Positions 1-4,178 of a stretch of 5,726 bases of DNA are shown piece by piece. The notes beneath the pieces are model-generated. The model ran no database searches, was not told where the DNA came from, and saw nothing but the letters and a program-made list of their open reading frames with translations. The position numbers and the translations under genes are program-made. The DNA lies in NCBI GenBank assembly GCA_900757255.1, contig CAAENE010000420.1, forward strand, positions 1-5,726, given 5' to 3'. The DNA comes from Clostridia bacterium (GTDB lineage Bacteria; Bacillota; Clostridia; HGM11514). Positions within the stretch are counted from its first letter, which is position 1. Each line of letters begins with the position of its first letter.

Positions 1-462
1 CATTTGAGTTACTGCCATCCGGGAAGAATGCTGGTGCCTGATTATACGAATAAAAATTATATCATATCGACAAGAAGAGGCGGACAAGTGAAGTCTGGAG
101 ATATCAGATGGGCAATCGGGTTAGCCGATGTTTATCAAGTAAAAAAAGGTTACCATTTAAATTTCGGAAATAGTGATTTATATACAGGTTTTGAAAAGAA
201 AAACTGGAATAAAACACCGGATACTAAAGATTACACACAATATATTACCTTTTATAACAATTCAAATAATGATGATAGTTTCCAATATAGATGGTCTAAT
301 AATACGAATAAAGTTTTACCACGTGAATGGTTTCCAAGTACAAACTATAATTTAAAGGAATTGGTTTTAGCATTTAGTCAATCGTTGAATTATGTAGGTG
401 ATGCTAAAGAAATAAGTTTTACTGCTTTCCAGGCATTTATGCAACTTTTGCATTCATTATAA
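1..462 (+). CDS. Hypothetical protein, C-terminal part (5' end outside window)
   Basis: The reading frame is open from the first base to a TAA at 460-462, giving 153 visible residues. I do not recognise the family and assign no function. The sequence is rich in Asn, Tyr, Lys and Thr, with aromatic, polar stretches such as YITFYNNSNNDD and YRWSNNTNK in the middle and a more hydrophobic helix-like tail (LKELVLAFSQSL, AFQAFMQLLHSL). No signal peptide, membrane segment or familiar catalytic motif is visible. Base composition is low in GC (13 of 60 bases at 241-300), unlike the genes to the right. The frame runs off the left edge, so this is most likely the end of a longer protein. A start inside the window cannot be excluded: TTG at 4, or ATG at 28 behind a weak GGGAAGA. 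It appears monocistronic with respect to the next gene, from which it is separated by 225 bases and a hairpin. Confidence 0.6.
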   Translation, partial: HLSYCHPGRMLVPDYTNKNYIISTRRGGQVKSGDIRWAIGLADVYQVKKGYHLNFGNSDLYTGFEKKNWNKTPDTKDYTQYITFYNNSNNDDSFQYRWSNNTNKVLPREWFPSTNYNLKELVLAFSQSLNYVGDAKEISFTAFQAFMQLLHSL

Positions 463-552
463 TTCAGTATTTCATTATTATGTTAAATCCATAGAGGTAA
501 TATCCATATCTGTATTTGGACAAATTTTTACACCTATTAAATCAAGAATCGG

Positions 553-581
553 ACCCATAAGGCAATTACTGCTTTATGGGT
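553..581 (+). terminator. Probable intrinsic terminator of the left-edge gene
   Basis: ACCCATAAGGCA (553-564) pairs with TGCTTTATGGGT (570-581) in a 12-bp stem with one G-T pair and a five-base loop. The T-rich tail that follows (TTTGTATTGATTTG) is interrupted, so termination may be moderate. It lies about 90 bases after the stop of the left-edge gene and before the putative promoter of the comEA-like gene, so it most likely insulates the two. A role as a leader attenuator for the downstream gene is a less likely alternative. Confidence 0.55.
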
Positions 582-596
582 TTGTATTGATTTGTG

Positions 597-625
597 TTTT
601 CAGAATAAACACTATTGATTATATT
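597..625 (+). promoter_or_regulatory. Candidate sigma-A promoter for the comEA-like / GerMN operon
   Basis: TTTTCA (597-602) and TATATT (620-625) are separated by 17 bases and match the vegetative consensus at 4 of 6 and 5 of 6 positions. A second candidate overlaps it: TTGATT (615-620), 17 bases, TACAGT (638-643) with a TG at 635-636 forming an extended -10. Both lie between the upstream hairpin and the ribosome binding site at 675. The region is AT-rich, so chance matches are likely and only one of the two, or neither, may be used. Confidence 0.35.
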
Positions 626-674
626 TACAAATTATGATACAGTTACTAATAGAAAAAATGATTGTGAATCACAT

Positions 675-680
675 AGGAGG
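675..680 (+). promoter_or_regulatory. Ribosome binding site fixing the comEA-like start
   Basis: A perfect AGGAGG sits seven bases before the ATG at 688. The in-frame upstream candidates at 634 and 658 have no such element, so translation should begin at 688. This removes 18 residues from the longest open frame. Confidence 0.85.
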
Positions 681-687
681 ATTGGGT

Positions 688-1083
688 ATGAAGATGCCGA
701 AAACGAAGAGGTATTTGCTTCTGATTGCAGTTGTCTGCGTTTTGGGTGTTTTGACAGCGCGCTATATTCAGGTGAATCAGGATTACAGAGTCAGGGAGGG
801 AGATATCTCAGCCGATTGGAAAACCAAAATTGAACAAGCGGAAAGTGAACCTGAAGCGTCTGTTGAGACAGAAGGCGGTCAAAACAATACTATAAAAATC
901 AATCTTAATACTGCTTCAAAAGAACGCTTGATGGATATCCCGGGTGTTGGTGAAAAGCGTGCAGAAGATATTATCCAGTATCGGGAATCGGTAGGAAAAT
1001 TTACAAAGATAGAAGAACTGAAAAATATTAAGGGGCTTGGCGGTAAAACATTTGAAAAACTAAAGGACCATGTTGAAGTGTAG
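688..1083 (+). CDS. comEA: ComEA-like helix-hairpin-helix DNA-binding protein
   Basis: This is a 131-residue protein starting at the ATG behind the AGGAGG at 675. Residues 9-24 form one hydrophobic segment that probably anchors the protein in the membrane with the rest outside. Residues about 31-67 are a charged, Glu-rich linker. Residues 69-131 are a tandem helix-hairpin-helix domain: the family hallmark INLNTAS (71-77), the first hairpin IPGVGEK (84-90), then AEDIIQYRE, G-K-F, and the second hairpin IKGLGGK (114-120). In ComEA such a domain binds double-stranded DNA outside the membrane for uptake during transformation. Bacillus subtilis ComEA is about 205 residues and has an SLBB domain between anchor and HhH; that domain is absent here, so this is a minimal form. 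The next gene follows after 11 bases, suggesting one transcript. No comEB or comEC gene lies beside it, so a role in DNA uptake is inferred from the family only. Confidence 0.85.
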   Translation: MKMPKTKRYLLLIAVVCVLGVLTARYIQVNQDYRVREGDISADWKTKIEQAESEPEASVETEGGQNNTIKINLNTASKERLMDIPGVGEKRAEDIIQYRESVGKFTKIEELKNIKGLGGKTFEKLKDHVEV

Positions 1084-1087
1084 GAGG
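1082..1087 (+). promoter_or_regulatory. Ribosome binding site overlapping the upstream stop codon
   Basis: AGGAGG begins inside the TAG stop of the comEA-like gene (1081-1083) and lies seven bases before the ATG at 1095. The arrangement suggests translational coupling: ribosomes finishing the first gene could keep the second gene's initiation site open. Confidence 0.8.
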
Positions 1088-1094
1088 AAATAAT

Positions 1095-1658
1095 ATGAAA
1101 ACAAAATTGATACTGATTGCCCTAATAGCGGCAAATCTGGTTTTTATCACATCTTGCGGAAAAAAAGATATAGAACCCTTGCCTTCGCCATCACCTGAAG
1201 CTTCTGTGCCAGCGTCTCCTGAAACAAGTCCGTCGACTTCGGTAAGCGGTACCGGCGGTGCGGATGCTCCCCGTAAAATTGAAACTAAGGTCTATTATCC
1301 CGATGAACAGGCCGGGGCTTTAAAAGAAGAAATTATCACTGTGGACGAAAAAGATAAGTATATGGCCGTTTTGGAGCAATGCATCAAAAATAGTTCGGTT
1401 TTACCAAAAGAGTTAAAAATATTGAGTGTTGACGTAAAAGATAAAAGCTGCACCGTGAATCTATCCGATGAGATAAATCAGCTTAAGGGCAGTGCGGCTA
1501 CTACAATGGGTGTCTATACAATGGTTAACACGCTTTGTTCCTTTGAAGAGGTGGACAAGGTTCTGTTTTTGGTGAATGGTCAAAAACAGATTGCTCTCGA
1601 CCAGATGATTTTCGATGAGCCGTTTCTGTTCGATCCTGATATTTTGCAGGAGCAGTAA
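1095..1658 (+). CDS. GerMN-domain lipoprotein
   Basis: The predicted protein has 187 residues. It starts with a lipoprotein signal: Lys at positions 2 and 4, a hydrophobic core (5-17) and the lipobox ITSC with the lipidated Cys at 21. A Pro/Ser/Thr-rich linker (about 26-58) follows, probably spanning the cell-wall zone. Residues about 62-178 fit a GerMN domain: a VYYPD strand, the helix MAVLEQCIKNS, a short leucine- and proline-containing segment, VDVKDKSCTVNLSDE (the strand pair with the typical V-N/D-L-S turn), a helix GVYTMVNTLCSF, and VDKVLFLVNGQ. GerM of Bacillus subtilis, a germination and sporulation protein, is longer and has two such domains; this one has a single copy, as is common in clostridial lipoproteins. 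It should sit on the outer face of the cytoplasmic membrane. The exact role is unknown and a germination function is not proven by the domain. It is co-transcribed with the comEA-like gene and followed 24 bases later by a strong terminator. Confidence 0.85.
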   Translation: MKTKLILIALIAANLVFITSCGKKDIEPLPSPSPEASVPASPETSPSTSVSGTGGADAPRKIETKVYYPDEQAGALKEEIITVDEKDKYMAVLEQCIKNSSVLPKELKILSVDVKDKSCTVNLSDEINQLKGSAATTMGVYTMVNTLCSFEEVDKVLFLVNGQKQIALDQMIFDEPFLFDPDILQEQ

Positions 1659-1682
1659 CATTTTTATTAGTGCTAATAGGTA

Positions 1683-1716
1683 AAAAAGCCATGACGAGTT
1701 TTCGTCATGGCTTTTT
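1683..1716. terminator. Bidirectional intrinsic terminator
   Basis: AAAAAGCCATGACGA (1683-1697) pairs perfectly with TCGTCATGGCTTTTT (1702-1716) around the loop GTTT. The A-run on one side and T-run on the other give a U-tract on both strands, so it can end the + strand operon (stop at 1658) and the convergent putP transcript (stop at 1721). The putP stop is only a few bases from the stem. Confidence 0.92.
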
Positions 1717-1720
1717 AATA

Positions 1721-3208
1721 TTAATCATCAATAGAAGTATCTAAAGCGCGGTCAAATAAATCCTCGATTTCTTTTGACGGCTTTTTATCAATGAATGATA
1801 CAATAAAGGTAAGCAGTAATCCAACAATAAATCCGGGCAGTAATTCATAGACTCCTGTTTTATCAGTCAGAAAAGCGAGCCATAAAACAACTGTCGCACC
1901 GCCTCCGATAATTCCAGCTACCGCACCCTTTAAGGTGAGGCGTTTCCAATAGAGTGATAAAATGATGACTGGCCCAAATGCTGCGCCGAATCCTGCCCAG
2001 GCGTTTGATACCAAATCCATAATATTACCGCTGTTTGGGTTAACTGCCAGGAAATAAGCAACAACTGATACAACCACAACGGTGAGCCGTCCTACCCAAA
2101 GGACTTCTTTATCGGAGGCTTTTTTGTGGATAATCGGCTTATAAATATCTGCGGTGAAGGATGAAGATGCAACTAAAAGCTGTGAATCAGCTGTACTCAT
2201 GGACGCCGCTAAAATAGCCGAGAGCAAGATCCCGGCGATAAAGCCCGGGAAGATAGTACGCACCATTTGAATGAAGACGAGCTCTTCGTTTCCGGCGCCA
2301 AGACCAGGCAAAAAACCTTTACCCACCATGCCGACGAGTACAGAAGCCGCCAGAGCAATCAGTACCCAAACAATAGCGATCCTTCTGGATTTTTTAATCA
2401 TTGAACTATTTTCAATTGCCATAAACCGAACTAAAATATGGGGCATACCGAAATAACCGAGTCCCCAGGCAAGGCCAGATATGATGGTAGAAATACTTTC
2501 CCAGTCAAATTTGCCGGTAGGCAGGATATTAAAATAATTGGGTGTTGCCGCAAAGGTTCCCATGTCCATGCCGCCCATGATAAATAATGCGGCTATTGGC
2601 GCTGCAATAAGCGCAGCCAGCATAAGGAGTCCCTGGAAAAAGTCGGTCCAGCAGACGGCGTTAAACCCGCCGGTAAAGGTATAGACCAAAATAATAGCAG
2701 CTGAGATTAGAATTGAGGTATCGAGTGAAATACCCAAAACCGTACTAAATAATGTTCCGGCGGCTTTGAAACCGGATGCAACATAGACGGCAAAACAGAC
2801 GAAAAATACAATTGCGCAGACAATCCGCAGAACCGGAGACGCAGCCATAAAACGATTGCCCAGATATTCCGGAATGGTAATGGCGTCATTGGCAGCCTTG
2901 GAAAAACGGCGCAAACGCTTTGCTGTGAACAGCCAGTTGAGGTATGTACCGATAGCAAGACCTACTGCAATCCATACCTGCCCCAGACCCAGTGCCAGCA
3001 CGGAACCCGGAAGTCCCATCAACAGCCAACCGCTCATGTCGGACGCCTGAGCCGAAAGTGCCGTTACCCAGCTTCCCATTTTCCGGTTCCCAAGAAAATA
3101 TCCGCTGGCATTGTTTGACGATTTATTCATAAAGAAAAATCCAATGCCTAAAACCACAATGAAGTAAACGATAAAAGCCAGTAGCTCTGATGTTTGAAAT
3201 TGATTCAT
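1721..3208 (-). CDS. putP: Sodium/proline symporter PutP (SSS family)
   Basis: This 495-residue integral membrane protein is full length for PutP (about 500 residues; family topology 13 membrane segments). It belongs to the sodium:solute symporter family and imports L-proline using the sodium gradient. Motifs along the chain: GYFLGNR (36-42); SAQASDMSGWLLMGLPG in the second membrane segment, containing D57 and M58 that match the Na+/proline site residues of E. coli PutP (Asp55, Met56); CWTDFFQG (186-193) with the conserved Asp; GLGYFGMPHILVRFMA (249-264), typical of PutP; and AASMSTADSQLL with S338 and T339, matching the E. coli sodium-binding Ser340/Thr341. The start at 3208 is chosen because GGAGGGGG lies just upstream; the open frame extends ten codons further without a comparable site. 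It is monocistronic, convergent with the GerMN operon and divergent from yunB. In an anaerobe it could supply proline as nutrient, osmoprotectant or Stickland acceptor, but nothing here decides between these. Confidence 0.95.
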   Translation of the reverse strand: MNQFQTSELLAFIVYFIVVLGIGFFFMNKSSNNASGYFLGNRKMGSWVTALSAQASDMSGWLLMGLPGSVLALGLGQVWIAVGLAIGTYLNWLFTAKRLRRFSKAANDAITIPEYLGNRFMAASPVLRIVCAIVFFVCFAVYVASGFKAAGTLFSTVLGISLDTSILISAAIILVYTFTGGFNAVCWTDFFQGLLMLAALIAAPIAALFIMGGMDMGTFAATPNYFNILPTGKFDWESISTIISGLAWGLGYFGMPHILVRFMAIENSSMIKKSRRIAIVWVLIALAASVLVGMVGKGFLPGLGAGNEELVFIQMVRTIFPGFIAGILLSAILAASMSTADSQLLVASSSFTADIYKPIIHKKASDKEVLWVGRLTVVVVSVVAYFLAVNPNSGNIMDLVSNAWAGFGAAFGPVIILSLYWKRLTLKGAVAGIIGGGATVVLWLAFLTDKTGVYELLPGFIVGLLLTFIVSFIDKKPSKEIEDLFDRALDTSIDD

Positions 3209-3214
3209 GATTCC

Positions 3215-3220
3215 CCCTCC
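3215..3220 (-). promoter_or_regulatory. Ribosome binding site of putP
   Basis: On the - strand GGAGGG (part of GGAGGGGG) ends six bases before the ATG at 3208-3206. It lies downstream of the longer open-frame start at 3238, which argues that the first ten codons of that frame are leader, not protein. Confidence 0.85.
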
Positions 3221-3228
3221 AATATACC

Positions 3229-3246
3229 GCACAGGCAATTCTGTGC
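3229..3246 (-). repeat. Perfect stem-loop in the predicted putP 5' leader
   Basis: GCACAG (3229-3234) and CTGTGC (3241-3246) form a perfect 6-bp inverted repeat around the loop GCAATT; one extra G-T pair could close the loop further. If putP is transcribed from the promoter at 3260-3288, this hairpin would sit close to the 5' end of the mRNA and about eight bases upstream of the Shine-Dalgarno sequence. It could protect the message or be a protein-binding dyad; no T-run follows, so it is not a terminator. Confidence 0.5.
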
Positions 3247-3259
3247 TTTAATAAGGTAA

Positions 3260-3288
3260 ACTATACCAAAAAAATTGCAATTTGTATA
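3260..3288 (-). promoter_or_regulatory. Predicted sigma-A promoter of putP (extended -10)
   Basis: On the - strand TATACA (3288-3283), a 17-base spacer and TATAGT (3265-3260) match the vegetative consensus at 4 of 6 and 5 of 6 positions. TGG (3268-3266) directly before the -10 box makes it an extended -10 promoter. Transcription would start near 3253, giving a leader of about 45 bases before the putP ATG. Confidence 0.6.
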
Positions 3289-3290
3289 GT
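3260..3290. repeat. Inverted repeat overlapping the putP promoter, possible operator
   Basis: ACTATAC (3260-3266) and GTATAGT (3284-3290) form a perfect 7-bp inverted repeat with a 17-base gap. Within the gap AAATTGCAATTT (3272-3283) is itself a perfect 12-base palindrome with a different centre. The outer arms coincide with the putP -10 and -35 boxes, so part of the symmetry may simply reflect promoter elements. A regulator binding the inner palindrome would cover the promoter spacer. No known operator consensus is recognised. Confidence 0.4.
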
Positions 3291-3334
3291 GAAATCATTC
3301 ATTTTTTTTGATTGTAACAAAAATTTAACGATTG

Positions 3335-3342
3335 CATACTAT
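3335..3342 (+). promoter_or_regulatory. Candidate sporulation-type -10 element for yunB
   Basis: CATACTAT resembles the sigma-E -10 consensus CATACAMT at 7 of 8 positions and also contains CATACTA, as in forespore sigma-G promoters. The -35 side is poor for either factor (GTAACAA or TAACAAA at 3314-3321). yunB of Bacillus subtilis is in the mother-cell sigma-E regulon, which supports the assignment. A start site near 3349 would give a leader of about 25 bases before the ATG at 3374. Confidence 0.4.
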
Positions 3343-3361
3343 GGGGATATCAAATAAAAGA

Positions 3362-3370
3362 GTGGTGATC
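3362..3370 (+). promoter_or_regulatory. Ribosome binding site deciding the yunB start
   Basis: GTGGTGATC resembles the extended anti-Shine-Dalgarno complement GGAGGTGATC, with its GG pair (3364-3365) eight bases before the ATG at 3374. The earlier in-frame codons TTG 3332 and ATG 3341 have no purine-rich site, and they overlap or abut the putative -10 box. Confidence 0.55.
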
Positions 3371-3373
3371 GGT

Positions 3374-4093
3374 ATGGGATATCGGACGCGTAGAGTTATA
3401 AACCGGATGAATTATGCGGCAGGGCCAAGAAAGCGTAAATTCCGGTTTTCTTTATTTGTTTTTGTTTTATTTCTGCTGTTTGGCAGCACCTTTTACGTGC
3501 TTGAAACTGTCATTCGACCGCCCCTTGTATCCTTTACTACGGCAAAGCTGAATCAGATGGCGACTCAACTGGTAAATGAATCTATTATGGAGGAACTGCA
3601 AAAAGAGGATATTCAATATGAGGACCTGATTCAGATTGAACGTGATGTATCCGGTAATGTAAAATCGGTCAACTCCAATGTTATGAAAATCAATTATGTA
3701 AAATCTAATTTTGCAAAGGCGATTAATCAGAAGATAGCGGAAACAAAGGGCGATGAAATCGGCGTTCCGATAGGGAATTTGACACGGCTGGATATTTTTG
3801 CGGGACGCGGTTATCGGATACCGGTAAAAATTGAGCCGGCAAATATCGTAAATGTGGATTTTAAGAGTGAATTTTCGAGCGCTGGAATCAACCAGACGAA
3901 ACATGAGGTAGTGGCACAGGTAGATGTGAAGATGTCGGCTGTAATGCCTATGGGCACTGTGGGGACTGAACTTTCTACAAGTATACCGCTGGTTCAGACA
4001 GTAATTGTGGGTGAGGTTCCGGAAAGCCTGACTGAGATTATCGGTACAGGTGCGGATCATTATGTTCCGTATATCGTAGGAAAAGAAAACTAA
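3374..4093 (+). CDS. yunB: Sporulation protein YunB
   Basis: The protein has 239 residues from the preferred ATG at 3374; starts at 3341 or 3332 would add 11 or 14 residues. A basic N-terminus (RKRKFR, 19-24) precedes a single membrane segment at about 25-43, so most of the protein should lie outside the cytoplasm or in the space between the spore membranes. The body fits YunB: IRPPLVSFTTAKLNQMAT (48-64), a helical region, then the well-conserved block IGVPIGNLTRLDIFAGRGYRIPVKI, residues 129-153, VDFKSEFSSAGINQTKHEV (161-179), a PMGTV turn, and SIPLVQTVIVGEVPES (203-218). Bacillus subtilis YunB is of similar length, is expressed under sigma-E in the mother cell and is needed for normal spore formation; its biochemical role is unknown. 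The gene stands alone, divergent from putP, with a sporulation-like -10 box upstream and a terminator directly after the stop. I am confident of the family and less sure of the exact start. Confidence 0.93.
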   Translation: MGYRTRRVINRMNYAAGPRKRKFRFSLFVFVLFLLFGSTFYVLETVIRPPLVSFTTAKLNQMATQLVNESIMEELQKEDIQYEDLIQIERDVSGNVKSVNSNVMKINYVKSNFAKAINQKIAETKGDEIGVPIGNLTRLDIFAGRGYRIPVKIEPANIVNVDFKSEFSSAGINQTKHEVVAQVDVKMSAVMPMGTVGTELSTSIPLVQTVIVGEVPESLTEIIGTGADHYVPYIVGKEN

Positions 4094-4117
4094 AAAGACG
4101 GCGAAAGCCGTCATTTT
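4092..4117. terminator. Bidirectional terminator between yunB and the topoisomerase gene
   Basis: GACGGC (4097-4102) and GCCGTC (4107-4112) form a perfect 6-bp GC-rich stem capped by a GAAA tetraloop. Five A residues precede it and ATTTT follows. On the + strand it ends yunB, whose stop overlaps the A-run. On the - strand it gives a stem followed by TTTTT, suited to end the topoisomerase transcript whose stop is at 4179. Confidence 0.8.
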
Positions 4118-4178
4118 AGTCATTAGTTTTAGAAGAAGTATCTGCTATATCTGAATTTGTTTGCCTTCTTTCAAAGGA

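Noticed and set aside
634..687. Longer N-terminus for the comEA-like protein
   Set aside because: The ATG at 634 has no ribosome binding site and the added residues precede a perfect AGGAGG that serves the ATG at 688.
463..687. Possible riboswitch or small RNA in the 225-base gap
   Set aside because: Apart from the single hairpin at 553-581 and promoter-like AT-rich sequence, I see no conserved multi-stem architecture or known aptamer motif.
1461..1661. 66-codon frame antisense to the GerMN gene
   Set aside because: No ribosome binding site or family resemblance, and it is opposite a conserved domain.
1665..1678. TATTAGTGCTAATA dyad resembling half of a CIRCE (HrcA) operator
   Set aside because: Only a half-site-like AGTGCTAA is present without the spaced partner, and it lies between a stop codon and a terminator where an operator would have no promoter to control.
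2707..2958. 83-codon alternative frame inside putP on the same strand
   Set aside because: The overlapping putP frame is full length and carries all family motifs, so this is a shadow frame.
3467..4123. 218-codon open frame on the - strand opposite yunB
   Set aside because: It lies almost wholly antisense to a clearly recognised gene, is rich in His, Cys, Arg and Tyr as expected of a mirrored frame, has no recognisable domain, and would run through the terminator.
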